A stretch of DNA of 64,000 nucleotides from Nostoc sp. 'Peltigera membranacea cyanobiont' N6 (GCF_002949735.1 NZ_CP026681.1:1798001-1862000), one strand, 5' to 3'; positions 18,336-26,679 are shown, counted from the stretch's first letter. Made by a program: numbers and translations. Notes: generated from the letters alone by a model not told the origin.

Positions 18336-19817
18336 ATGGTAAATGCTGCTCAAGCACGACAGACAAAAGAGCGATTCGCCCAACCAGAGGAACAACTCAC
18401 TTATGAGTTAGGGAAGGCGGTACAGGAATTGCCACCCCTATACACGAGATTATTAGCTGGAACGATGAGCGTCATCGTCTTTGGAGCGATCGCTTGGGCG
18501 TACTTCTCGCAAATCGATGAAGTCGCAACAGCACCAGGGGAATTAATTGCTTCCACACAGGTAAGACCGGTGACATCCTTGGGTGGGGGGTCAATTGTCG
18601 CTGTGAAAGTGCAAGAAGGCGATCGCGTTACTAAAGGTCAAATTCTGATTCAAAAAGACCCAGACTTGCAGAAAAGCGACGTTTCCCGCCTAGCCAAATC
18701 CACAAGATTGATTCAAGACGATTTGCAACGTTTGGATGCAGAACGGACTGGAGGCAAAACTACTGGGACGAAAGTGCAAGATGAACTTTTAAACTCCCGC
18801 CTGCAAGACTACCAAGCGCGTCAAGCAGGGGCGGAAGCAGAAGCAAATCGCCAAATAGCACTCATCGATCAAGCAAAAGTTCGCCTGACTCGATTGCAAG
18901 ACAACTTAGTTAATGCCAAAAGCAGCGTTGGCAATGCTCAAACCAACCTGGCCAACGCAGATAGCATTCGGATTAGAATTGAAAGTAATTTGGCACTTGC
19001 ACAAGAAAGGGAAAAAAGCCTACGCACTCTAATTACTCCTGGCGCTGTACCTCGTGTGGATTACTTGGATGCCCAAGAAAAATTAACTCGTGCAAAGACA
19101 GAAATCACCAGAGCGCAAGATGATGTAACCAATGGCCAGAATAAAATAACAGAGGCTAAAGATAAAGTCACATCATTAGAAAAAGATATTGCTGCCCAAG
19201 CTCAAGAAATTCGCCAAGCACAACAAGCTTACAACGCTGCACGCAGTCAGGCTCAACGTGTATCATCAGAACGCCAAAGTGAAATTTTAACCCAGTTCAA
19301 CAAGCGTAAAGAAGAACTGACAACTGTTCAAGGTCAATTAGAACAGGCGAGAAAGCAGCAAGCTTTAGAAACCATTGAGGCTCCCGTTGCTGGTACGATT
19401 TACCGAGTCAAAGCCACCAAGGGGCCAGTCCAATCTGGTGAAGAATTGGTATCAATTTTGCCAGAAGGGGAAGAAATGCTTCTAGAAGTGAAAGTTCTCA
19501 ACCGCGATATTGGGTTTATTCGTCAAGGAATGAAGGCAAAAGTAAAAATGGCGACTTTCCCCTTCCAGGAATTTGGGATTGTGGATGGCGAAGTTATGCA
19601 AGTCAGTCCGAATGCAATTGTTGATAAAGAATTGGGCTTAGTTTTTCCTACAAGAATTAAGTTAAATAAACATTCAGTGAATGTGCGTGGTCAAGAGGTA
19701 GAATTTACACCAGGGATGTCTGCTACAGGTGAAATTGTCACTCGTAAAAAGTCAGTTTTGACATTCATTACTGAGCCTGTGACCCGGCGGTTCAACGAGG
19801 CTTTTTCAGTTAGATAA
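18336..19817 (+). CDS. HlyD family periplasmic adaptor (membrane fusion protein)
   Basis: This 493-residue protein has one membrane segment (about residues 38-58, LLAGTMSVIVFGAIAWAYF), a lipoyl-like half (GSIVAVKVQEGDRVTKGQIL), a long Gln/Ala-rich coiled-coil hairpin at about 110-345, the second lipoyl half (IEAPVAGTIYRVKATKG) and beta-barrel domains. It fits the adaptor of a type I secretion or ABC export system bridging the inner membrane to an outer-membrane TolC-like channel. No ABC partner gene lies next to it, so the transported substrate is unknown. DevB/HgdB-type adaptors of heterocyst glycolipid export are relatives, but this one is not assigned. Confidence 0.88.
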   Translation: MVNAAQARQTKERFAQPEEQLTYELGKAVQELPPLYTRLLAGTMSVIVFGAIAWAYFSQIDEVATAPGELIASTQVRPVTSLGGGSIVAVKVQEGDRVTKGQILIQKDPDLQKSDVSRLAKSTRLIQDDLQRLDAERTGGKTTGTKVQDELLNSRLQDYQARQAGAEAEANRQIALIDQAKVRLTRLQDNLVNAKSSVGNAQTNLANADSIRIRIESNLALAQEREKSLRTLITPGAVPRVDYLDAQEKLTRAKTEITRAQDDVTNGQNKITEAKDKVTSLEKDIAAQAQEIRQAQQAYNAARSQAQRVSSERQSEILTQFNKRKEELTTVQGQLEQARKQQALETIEAPVAGTIYRVKATKGPVQSGEELVSILPEGEEMLLEVKVLNRDIGFIRQGMKAKVKMATFPFQEFGIVDGEVMQVSPNAIVDKELGLVFPTRIKLNKHSVNVRGQEVEFTPGMSATGEIVTRKKSVLTFITEPVTRRFNEAFSVR

Positions 19818-19860
19818 ATTTGTAGTGTCTGCTGTTTTCATAGCTATTTCAAAAGCTATA

Positions 19861-19896
19861 CCTGGGTTTATCATTTGCTAAATCCAGGCATTCTTT
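19861..19896 (+). terminator. Probable terminator after the HlyD gene
   Basis: CCTGGGTTTA (19861-19870) pairs with TAAATCCAGG (19879-19888) with one G-U pair, and the hairpin is followed by CATTCTTTTA. It is 44 bases past the stop codon. Confidence 0.6.
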
Positions 19897-19925
19897 TACG
19901 ATAGACGAGCGATCGCTAGTTTTTT

Positions 19926-19980
19926 TTAACGAACCGCATACCGCTGCGGGGAAGCAAGCTACGCGCAGCGTCTCGTTAGA
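19926..19980. repeat. Palindromic repeat with CGCTGCG/CGCAGCG core
   Basis: An outer pair TAACGA/TCGTTA encloses an inner pair CGCTGCG/CGCAGCG with GGGAAGCAAGCTA between. This GCAAGCTACGCGCAGCG sequence is a widespread Nostoc-type palindromic repeat. Confidence 0.7.
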
Positions 19981-20021
19981 AAAAGATGCAAAGGTCAGAA
20001 AAGAGAGATATTATACTATTT

Positions 20022-21479
20022 TTAGTTAATAGGTAAATCGCGGAGAAAGTAAAAGCGATCGCTATTCCAATTACTACCTTTTATTCGTCCTAAATAGCCT
20101 GTTAAAGGTGAAGAAAGTTCTATAAGAATTTCGTGCATTTCTATTGTTTTTATTGGCTGTGGTGGATATGAACCGAAATATGCACCATGTAGAGATTCAA
20201 CACCAGCAGATTCTATCCCTGAGTTTTGTAGATAATTTTTGACAAGCTGGATAATGTGCGATCGCAATTTAATCTCTCTCTCAGCTTTATCAATATATTC
20301 ACCAATTTTATAGTCAATTTGCCCAGGTTCTAAATATTGTTTTAATTCGACTAAGTTAATAGCACCTGGATATTTTGCTTGGAATTCAACTAGCTTTTGT
20401 AAAGTCATAGCATTAATAATACTTACTTCCCATTCTTTAGCGGCTTTGAGTGTATCTGTCGATGGATTACCAGGGCCAATTACTAACTTAGCTGAAGTTA
20501 ATACTTGAGTTTTACCTAAGTGCATCCCACCGAGTTTGAGTAATTCCTCAACAGTACGACTCGGAATCAGCTTACCCGCCTTACACTCACAAACAATAGG
20601 GTAAGGTTTTGAACAATATAAATCTAAGCCTCCAGCACCACCTTTGAAAGCACTTTCAACTTTGAAGCCTAAAAACTCCAGACTTTGACGTGCGATGTTT
20701 TCAAAATCTGTCCCAGCTTGGTAGTTGCTTTTTTTCTCATCTTGTTCGATGCTGCGATCGCCCAATTTTGCAATATTATTTATCCAAGCTAAATTTGGAT
20801 CGGGTTGCTTAATGAGCTTCTCGCTACTCCAACCCAAAAATGCTTTGATATCGTCGTCTAATTGTTTAGCTGCTGGTTGGCTAATAATGAGGGATGCGAT
20901 CGCACTCTGCAATTCTTCCAATTCAGGATGCAGTGAGGGTTCTAGCTTTTCTAATTGGTGTTTGCGTTGGGCGAAGGTGCGATCGTTTAATACTGGCTTG
21001 TCTTCACTAACAATCAAGGAATTTGGCAAAGGCAAAAAGTGGCCACTTTGGTGTTCTACAGTAATCTCCTGTGGTTCTGGCAACAAATAAACACGCAAGA
21101 AAGCCAGAAAAATATAAGGTTTTTTTACAAGAGCTTGCTGGAATGCCTCTGTAGTCCAGATTGTTAACCGTGACAAAGCCTCTAATGATTCAGGAGAATT
21201 CAGCATCTGGCAAAGCTCACATTTAGCCCAAGCTTTTATCAAAGCTGTTTCTGTACTTAAGTTTCCAATAAAATTTTGGACAACAGGCAAAAAATTTGAG
21301 CGGTATTGCTGCTGATTGGGTAATAAGTTAATCGAAACATTAGCTGGATAAAGAGCAAATCTCTGCCCCGGATGTATAAATTTACGAGGCATAGCTACAA
21401 TAATTTGCCCTTGTATTAATGCTTCAACTTCTAGAGCAGGTAAAAATAGAGATGTTTGAAGCACCACTAATTCACTCAT
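20022..21479 (-). CDS. DUF1802 protein with PD-(D/E)XK nuclease domain
   Basis: The first 170 residues or so fit the cyanobacterial DUF1802 type (PRKFIHPGQRFALYPAN, IKAWAKCELC, LSRLTIWTTEAFQ). The central part contains a restriction-endonuclease-like core: FE at 259-260, D286 in GGLDLY, and E298-C-K300 in VCECKAG, giving the E..D..ExK active-site pattern of Mrr-like PD-(D/E)XK enzymes. The C-terminal part is mixed and unassigned. The gene is joined to the upstream ATPase gene by TAA-TC-ATG, so translation is probably coupled. A DNA-cleaving role is inferred from the motif; the target is unknown. Confidence 0.75.
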   Translation of the reverse strand: MSELVVLQTSLFLPALEVEALIQGQIIVAMPRKFIHPGQRFALYPANVSINLLPNQQQYRSNFLPVVQNFIGNLSTETALIKAWAKCELCQMLNSPESLEALSRLTIWTTEAFQQALVKKPYIFLAFLRVYLLPEPQEITVEHQSGHFLPLPNSLIVSEDKPVLNDRTFAQRKHQLEKLEPSLHPELEELQSAIASLIISQPAAKQLDDDIKAFLGWSSEKLIKQPDPNLAWINNIAKLGDRSIEQDEKKSNYQAGTDFENIARQSLEFLGFKVESAFKGGAGGLDLYCSKPYPIVCECKAGKLIPSRTVEELLKLGGMHLGKTQVLTSAKLVIGPGNPSTDTLKAAKEWEVSIINAMTLQKLVEFQAKYPGAINLVELKQYLEPGQIDYKIGEYIDKAEREIKLRSHIIQLVKNYLQNSGIESAGVESLHGAYFGSYPPQPIKTIEMHEILIELSSPLTGYLGRIKGSNWNSDRFYFLRDLPIN

Positions 21480-21481
21480 GA

Positions 21482-23476
21482 TTAATTATACAACTCAGTC
21501 AAATCATCTGAGTCGTCTGTTTCTTCTATAATAGAAGGATTAAGGAAGTCATTTAATAGTTCTTCTCCCTCAATAGTATCTCCATCAATCTGACCAGAAG
21601 GATTACTCAAAATTTCTAGTAGCAAAGGATTATTACGAGTTATTGGCTGGGAAAACTCCTGTAATTGCTCATCATTGAGTTGATAGAGATCGCGTTGCTT
21701 ATAAATAGAATATAAGTCCATAAGTGGTTTAACTTCATCAAGTTTTAAATCTACATGTTCTCCACCTAATTCTTCGACAAGCTTCTTAAGATACTCATAA
21801 GAATCCCAATTTTTGAAAATCATTTTTTCTTTATTTTTAGAACGAACTAAACACCCTCGCGTTATATCGAAGGTTTTATATTCAATCAACCGCCACATTC
21901 CCGCTCCAACAGCTCTTCCATGTGAGTACTGGAGAACAGAGACACCAATTTTGAAAATCTTATCTTTCTCTTTGCCAACAATTTTGAAATTTATCCAACC
22001 CTGATTCTTTGATTTAGGCTCAATTTCGACAACATCTTCGATTGTGACTTGTTCTAATTTCTCACCTGTGGAAGTTTCACCATCTAGTATTTGACCTTTA
22101 AGTGTCTGAAATGCAAAACGCAAAGCATCAACAATGAGAGAATTGTTCTTCTCATCAAGATAATCTAAAATTTCTACCTCTTTCTCTTTTTTGAAAGCAA
22201 TCTCGAATCGTTCAAATGGGTCTTGTGGTAAAATATCGCCTTTGACCTTAAAGTTCTCTGCACACCATTTCAAAGCCTCTCTTACGGTTGGTCTTCCTTT
22301 GCCATATTCTCTCAGGATACTTTCTTCAAATGGGTAGACTTTATTCGGTGGTAATAAATTGCTAATTGTGTAAAAATCATTCAACCAAAGTGTGACTAAT
22401 TCCACCAGAGACTCACTATCAATGTATCTTAAATCTATTGGTTTACGTCCCGTATATTTTGAAATTCTATCAGGTGTGCCATCCTGTATCTCATTTATCT
22501 TCTGTGTCCATGTAACAGGTAACATAACCGTGATAATAACAACCCCTCGACTTAGTTCAGAGTGTTCGAGAGTATCATGCAGACGCTTCACTAAATCAGC
22601 AATTACTAGTTCTGTGGGCAACCCATCTTCACTAAAAGTGTTTTTAACATCTATTTCATCAAAACAAATTACAACTGGGTTATAGTAACTTACTAAATTT
22701 AATATTTGCTGAATATTTTTCAGGGCTTCAGCTTCTCTATCTTGACTGGTTTTACTAGGATTTGGTAATCCAAGAGCGTCTGCATTCGATTGGGCTAGCT
22801 CATCACCAGACAGCCATTCTCTAGCAAAAGATGCTTGAGTTTCTGAAAGCGTCCACAGAATAGCCCGGACAATATAGGGATCTGCATTTGGTTTGACTTT
22901 AAGAACTTCTTTGATCAGCCTGTCCATCAAATTTTTGTTCTTACCCAACCAACTTACATATACTTTGTCAAATCTTTGCAGCAGTTCCTGTGGAGAAAGG
23001 TTCGGAGCATTGGCATTGATGGCTTTAAAACCTTCATTTGCCATTGCTGCTGCTACTTCCTGCCACTGCATGACACCTTGACTACCCGTTTTGCTTAGAC
23101 TATCCGCCAAAGTTTGCTGAAATTGGTACTTAACTAAATTTAAATCTGTATAGTTATTGACACCTGCATAGACAAATAAAGCACCTCCTTCACGTTCTAG
23201 CCGATGGCGAATACGACTGAGTAAGTGAGTTTTGCCAACTCCCTGTTGTGCAGTTATGGCTATTGATGTCACCTTGTCTTGACTAGATTGACTTGTTCTT
23301 ACCAGTTCAATTGCCTGAAAAACTGCATTAGAAGCATGAGCATTTAGCGTAGGCACATCAGGGAACTTCTTTCCCCAAATATGTTGTTCTTGGACAATGC
23401 CCGCGTTGGTAAATGGATTATGACTTTGAATTGCGGCATTGACGGCTTCTATTGGAGAAATAGGGATATTTGTCAT
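21482..23476 (-). CDS. P-loop ATPase, ORC/AAA-like
   Basis: This 664-residue protein has a P-loop at about residues 75-83 (TAQQGVGKT, with alanine in place of the usual first glycine) and a Walker B VVICFDEID at 269-277. A histidine-rich N-terminal stretch (residues 10-50) and a long helical insert precede Walker B. After the ATPase core there is a winged-helix-like part (REYGKGRPTVREALKWC) and an acidic C-terminus (EETDDSDDLTE). The layout resembles ORC/Cdc6-like and BREX-type single ATPases rather than transporters or helicases. It is flanked on the same strand by a winged-helix protein and a nuclease. Confidence 0.75.
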   Translation of the reverse strand: MTNIPISPIEAVNAAIQSHNPFTNAGIVQEQHIWGKKFPDVPTLNAHASNAVFQAIELVRTSQSSQDKVTSIAITAQQGVGKTHLLSRIRHRLEREGGALFVYAGVNNYTDLNLVKYQFQQTLADSLSKTGSQGVMQWQEVAAAMANEGFKAINANAPNLSPQELLQRFDKVYVSWLGKNKNLMDRLIKEVLKVKPNADPYIVRAILWTLSETQASFAREWLSGDELAQSNADALGLPNPSKTSQDREAEALKNIQQILNLVSYYNPVVICFDEIDVKNTFSEDGLPTELVIADLVKRLHDTLEHSELSRGVVIITVMLPVTWTQKINEIQDGTPDRISKYTGRKPIDLRYIDSESLVELVTLWLNDFYTISNLLPPNKVYPFEESILREYGKGRPTVREALKWCAENFKVKGDILPQDPFERFEIAFKKEKEVEILDYLDEKNNSLIVDALRFAFQTLKGQILDGETSTGEKLEQVTIEDVVEIEPKSKNQGWINFKIVGKEKDKIFKIGVSVLQYSHGRAVGAGMWRLIEYKTFDITRGCLVRSKNKEKMIFKNWDSYEYLKKLVEELGGEHVDLKLDEVKPLMDLYSIYKQRDLYQLNDEQLQEFSQPITRNNPLLLEILSNPSGQIDGDTIEGEELLNDFLNPSIIEETDDSDDLTELYN

Positions 23477-23532
23477 ATTGATTCCGTTTGATTATGGTGT
23501 GAGGAACTAAAAAGGCGTTGGTGACAATGGGA

Positions 23533-24186
23533 TTAGCTCAAGCGCTTGGCATAAGAGCGCAATCCCGCTCCTGGTATGGTGATTGAATCTTCGCGTTTAT
23601 CAGCAGTCAAGTCTGGTATCTCTCCAGCAATTAGTTGGAAAATGTCCTTTTCTTGTATTTCCAGTAGCCACTCATTGAAATCTTCACGACTCACCCGATC
23701 GCCTATTTCTCTCCTGATGCGATAAATTGGCACCAGATCGTCTAAGTTATAGTTTTGGTTCAACTTGTCGTAGACTTCCAACGCCACTGACTTAAACTCG
23801 TCGTAAGATGCGATCGCACCCTTCCCATTAACTGGTACATCTGCACTAACTACCGCAACATCAATCTGACTAATCCACTTCACCAGCGCATTCGCCGCCC
23901 AAGTTCCGACAATCGTCCCTTCAAACTTAAACTCGCCACTTCTCAAACCATCACGCAATACCTCTAAACCCTTGCCAGATGTCAGAGAATATCCCTTTTT
24001 GGAGATTGCGATCGCACCCTGATTCTGTAATTCTTCAAACGAACCTTGATAATCTGCTACCTTCTGACTTTTGGATACAATTCGCTTCGTGAGTTGACCC
24101 TTCTTAACTTCCTGTTGCGTTCCTCCCAAATCCCACAAAGCCAAAAGGAGACGAGTGCTAATTTGGGCTGTATTTTTTGATGTCAT
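23533..24186 (-). CDS. Winged-helix protein of the ATPase-nuclease cassette
   Basis: I do not recognise a named family. The N-terminal 80 residues look like a winged helix (STRLLLALWDLGG, QGSFEELQNQGAI, YSLTSGKGLEVL), and the last 80 residues like a second one (PIYRIRREIGDRVSREDFNEW, DIFQLIAGEIPDLT, ending DSITIPGAG). No catalytic motif is evident. I started at the ATG at 24186; a TTG seven codons upstream is possible, and neither has a clear ribosome binding site. It is the first gene of a three-gene unit, 56 bases before the ATPase, so a DNA-binding or regulatory part in that system is likely. Confidence 0.65.
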   Translation of the reverse strand: MTSKNTAQISTRLLLALWDLGGTQQEVKKGQLTKRIVSKSQKVADYQGSFEELQNQGAIAISKKGYSLTSGKGLEVLRDGLRSGEFKFEGTIVGTWAANALVKWISQIDVAVVSADVPVNGKGAIASYDEFKSVALEVYDKLNQNYNLDDLVPIYRIRREIGDRVSREDFNEWLLEIQEKDIFQLIAGEIPDLTADKREDSITIPGAGLRSYAKRLS

Positions 24187-24527
24187 ATTGAGTGTATTTT
24201 TTGACAAAGATCAGCATAGTAACTGTATCTTTTTAATTTATTTACTCAGAAAAAATAACCGAGAAATTGCTGAATATTTCGGCGTTTCAGCTAAATTTGG
24301 TTAATCAAAAATCAACAATATATTTCCTTCGGATGAATGCAGTTTCTCTCAAAGGCAGGATGGAAGACTTGAGAAAATCAACGATGATAACATTTAAACG
24401 CTGTAGCTGGTGCAGTTACAAATCGAGTGGTACATGTTTTTCCGATCGCAGGCGAAATAAGCAGGAATTCCAACTTGGTTTCTGCAACAGCAAGGCTCTT
24501 AGCAAATAAAGGTGATAACGAAATCCG
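24187..24527. other. Divergent intergenic region
   Basis: About 340 bases lie between the cassette and the lipoprotein gene. It must hold promoters for both directions. An 80-codon open frame on the plus strand here has no family features and overlaps nothing known, so it is not called. Confidence 0.4.
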
Positions 24528-25019
24528 ATGAATACAATATATAAAGAACGTAAAATAGTTTCGCGTCTATTCGCAGTGCTGCTTTCAGCATTGCTAATGG
24601 TACCCTTGCTCAGTAGCTGCGGAGGCGGTTCCCAAAAAGCCTCAGTTCCACCACCTGTTGATGATAGTGTTGGTAGAACAGTGAGCGATCGCAACACAAA
24701 CCAACCCGAAGCGAAGAAGGGATTGGGTACAGGCCAAAAAGTGGCGCTTTTAGCAGGTGCTGCTGGACTTTATTACCTCTACAACCAGCATAAAAATGCT
24801 TCACAAGAAGGAGCGCAAGGTAAGTACTATCTTTCCAAGAATGGGCGTGTATACTACCGTGATGCCGAACATCGCGCCCATTGGGTAACACCCCCAGCAG
24901 AAGGAATTCGAGTTCCCGAATCTGAAGCACAAAAATATCGGGAATTCCAAGGCTACAACAGAAGTACTACAGGTCGCGATCTCACTGGTATAACTTCATC
25001 CGCAGCACCGCAACTCTAG
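24528..25019 (+). CDS. Putative lipoprotein
   Basis: The N-terminus is a lipoprotein signal: basic residues (KERK), a hydrophobic core and a lipobox LLSSC with C31 as the lipidated cysteine. The mature part begins with a Gly/Ser/Pro-rich linker. It then contains a short Ala/Gly-rich hydrophobic stretch (VALLAGAAGLYYLY) and a Tyr-rich segment (GKYYLSKNGRVYYRDAEHR) that looks like a small surface or wall-associated domain. I do not know its function. The next gene, coding for a repeat protein, follows on the same strand after 94 bases that include a structured leader. Confidence 0.75.
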   Translation: MNTIYKERKIVSRLFAVLLSALLMVPLLSSCGGGSQKASVPPPVDDSVGRTVSDRNTNQPEAKKGLGTGQKVALLAGAAGLYYLYNQHKNASQEGAQGKYYLSKNGRVYYRDAEHRAHWVTPPAEGIRVPESEAQKYREFQGYNRSTTGRDLTGITSSAAPQL

Positions 25020-25046
25020 ACTAGCCAAGCGTGTGTAAATCTAAAG

Positions 25047-25124
25047 CGGGTTTCCAGGAGGATAACGCCGATGGCGCACGTCGGAAACACGAACTTAAAT
25101 CAGGAGACAGATCATGGTAGATGA
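25047..25124 (+). promoter_or_regulatory. Structured leader with a 17-codon upstream ORF
   Basis: GTTTCC (25050-25055) pairs with GGAAAC (25083-25088), with a further CG/CG pair outside. The loop holds a perfect AGGAGG (25056-25061) placed 9 bases before an ATG at 25071. That ATG opens a 17-codon frame ending TGA at 25122-25124, which overlaps the start of the next gene (25114) by 11 bases. The next gene has its own CAGGAGA ribosome binding site. This arrangement could couple or attenuate translation. Confidence 0.5.
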
Positions 25125-25446
25125 ATTTTTACGAAAGGCGAAGGACTTGCTTTTGGGAGCGAACAGCGATCAAGCTGAACAAGATCCCCAATTGCGCGAT
25201 CGCAATGTCCGCCCAGCCAGTGAAGATCCCTACGGCGACCCCGCAGATCCAGCATCTTACGGCGATGTCCGTCCAGCCAGCGAAGATCCCTATGGCGACC
25301 CCGCAGATATAGCGTCTTACGGCAACGTTCGCCCAGCTAGTGAAGACCCTTATGGCGATCCCGCAGACACAGGGGAGTATGGTGATGTCCGCCCAGCCAG
25401 CGAAGACCCCTACGGCGACCCCGCAGATCGGGATTCCCGCCGCTAA
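25114..25446 (+). CDS. Protein of four 20-residue VRPASEDPYGDPAD repeats
   Basis: After about 27 residues (MVDEFLRKAKDLLLGANSD and a linker) the protein consists of four tandem copies of a 20-residue unit, VRPASEDPYGDPADxxxYG, coded by four 60-base direct repeats. It is highly acidic and Pro/Gly/Asp-rich and has no signal peptide or membrane segment, so it is likely an extended or disordered cytoplasmic protein. I do not know its function. The repeats keep the protein sequence while varying at third codon positions, which indicates selection on the peptide rather than recent slippage. Confidence 0.75.
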   Translation: MVDEFLRKAKDLLLGANSDQAEQDPQLRDRNVRPASEDPYGDPADPASYGDVRPASEDPYGDPADIASYGNVRPASEDPYGDPADTGEYGDVRPASEDPYGDPADRDSRR

Positions 25447-25610
25447 TACCAAATTAATCTTATGGTGTTGGTTTTCATAGGGTGATAAATTTTGGAATAA
25501 CAAATAAGGCAGTGGGTTCAAATCCTCTTGCCTTTTCTTTTTGTTGCTATTTCAAACTTAATCAACCCATTCCAATCATCACCGATGAATCTGAGAACTT
25601 CTATCTTAAA

Positions 25611-25806
25611 TTAGAAATTGTTTGCTCGCTTATTGTTATCCAAAATTTCCTGCGATCGCTCAAGATTTTGACACACAGATTGAGCCGAAGTATGCAAATA
25701 CTCTCTTTCTTCATTGCTGAGTGTTAATTCCAATACATGCTTGCAAGCCAAATAAGTCATCACATCCAACGGATTAGTAACGACAACAAAAATAGTATTG
25801 GGAGAA
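25611..25806 (-). pseudogene. Malate dehydrogenase remnant
   Basis: On the minus strand SPNTIFVVVTNPLDVMTYLACK matches the central NAD-binding/active-site part of malate/lactate dehydrogenases. It passes directly into VLELTLSNEEREYLHTSAQ and NLERSQEIL, which matches the C-terminal helix of the same family. The N-terminal half and about 150 residues between these two parts are missing. The 5' edge abuts a small inverted-repeat element at 25807. This is a decayed gene with a large internal deletion. Confidence 0.75.
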
Positions 25807-25885
25807 AGACCTCTTGCATAAATCAAAAATATAGAATCCCTCCTTTTGGGAGGGATTGGGTGTTAGGGACTTTTGCAAGAGGTCT
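25807..25885. mobile_element. 79-bp MITE-like element with 12-bp perfect inverted ends
   Basis: AGACCTCTTGCA (25807-25818) is repeated exactly inverted as TGCAAGAGGTCT (25874-25885). Inside is a smaller CCCTCC/GGGAGGG hairpin. The left end abuts the malate dehydrogenase remnant. No coding capacity, so it would need a transposase from elsewhere. Confidence 0.7.
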
Positions 25886-26293
25886 AAGAGGATGTTTCAA
25901 AAGTCCTCTCCTTGGTAGCAAAACATTTCAGATCCCCCTAAATCCCCCTTAAAAAGGGGGACTTTGATTCCGGTTCCCCCCTTCTTAAGGGGGGCCAGGG
26001 GGGATCTCTAAGTGCCTAAAATCACAGCCAAATACTTGTTCATTCAACCTCTAAGAGGATGTTTGAAAAGTCCTTCTGTCGGTATTAAAAGTTTTAGATC
26101 CCCCTAAATCCCGCTTCAAAAGGGGGACTTTAAGAGACTTTTGCCCCCCAATTTATCGGGGGGTTGGGGGGATCAAAAGGCTTTGGGGCAACTCTATAAG
26201 ACTTGTGTGTACACCGTAGCTTTTTAAGGGGGGGGTTAGGGGGGATCTAAAAGTGCCTAATAATCACAGTGAAATACTTGTTCATTCAACCTC
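25884..26293. repeat. Two tandem units of the GATCCCCCTAAATCCC-type repeat
   Basis: Two units (about 25884-26050 and 26051-26293) both begin CTAAGAGGATGTTT and end with CTTGTTCATTCAACCT. Each contains GATCCCCCTAAATCCC facing AAGGGGG...GGGGGGATC, so each is a large imperfect palindrome. This is a frequent non-coding repeat of Nostocales genomes. With the element before it, it fills most of the 25447-26377 gap. Confidence 0.8.
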
Positions 26294-26317
26294 TAATAAG
26301 CGAAGTCAAAATCAATG

Positions 26318-26349
26318 CTGTTAGCGGATAGCTAAGGTTTAGCCCATTC
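26318..26349. repeat. CTGTTAGCGGATAGCTA..TTTAGCCC repeat
   Basis: This 32-base stretch is nearly identical to the one at 36021-36056, which covers the end of merR, and related to the diverged copy at 14864-14904. Confidence 0.6.
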
Positions 26350-26377
26350 TGAATTCCGACTCCTGAATTCTTTTTTA

Positions 26378-26593
26378 TTATTTAAACTCTTCTAGTTGAT
26401 CTACACGTAACCAAACGTTTGGTGTCGGCACTTTCCCGAACTTAATCAGGGCGTAATCACCTTTGACATCTAGAATTTCGCCCTTGGTTTCAAACAAATA
26501 AGAAGGAAAGCGAGTATCACTGGCTTTTGCTTCCAAACTGTTTTCCAGTTTCTCGCGGATCGCGCGAACCATATCTCCCTTTTTAACTGCCAT
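26378..26593 (-). CDS. ndhO: NAD(P)H-quinone oxidoreductase subunit O
   Basis: NdhO is a small cyanobacterial/plastid-specific subunit of the NDH-1 complex in the thylakoid membrane, which works in cyclic electron flow and respiration. The protein reads KKGDMVRAIREKLENSLEA, then SDTRFPSYLFETKGEIL and KFGKVPTPNVWLR, the whole family signature in 71 residues. The start is the ATG at 26593 with GGAG five bases upstream. An open frame reaching 26725 would add 44 unrelated residues and overlap mutM. It is followed by no further gene on this strand. Confidence 0.95.
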   Translation of the reverse strand: MAVKKGDMVRAIREKLENSLEAKASDTRFPSYLFETKGEILDVKGDYALIKFGKVPTPNVWLRVDQLEEFK

Positions 26594-26679
26594 GAATTCT
26601 CCTTTCAAATTTATAGACTGTTTTATCTGCATTTTAGGAGAGTTCCGAATTAGAAATAAAAATTCTTGTACAGACGCGA

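Noticed and set aside
24267..24509. 80-codon open frame before the lipoprotein gene
   Set aside because: No recognisable domain and an unusual composition with many Cys and Arg; likely random.
25129..25521. Long reverse-strand frame opposite the 20-residue repeat protein
   Set aside because: It is the mirror of the repetitive coding strand (repeating units give an open frame on both strands); the plus-strand frame has the ribosome binding site and the sensible composition.
25505..25535. GGTTCAAATCC looks like a tRNA T-arm
   Set aside because: The flanking bases do not form a regular 5-bp T-stem, and no acceptor, D-arm or anticodon arm is visible upstream, so it is a chance or decayed match.
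25884..26293. Insertion sequence candidate
   Set aside because: No transposase frame of any length is present; the units are non-coding palindromic repeats.
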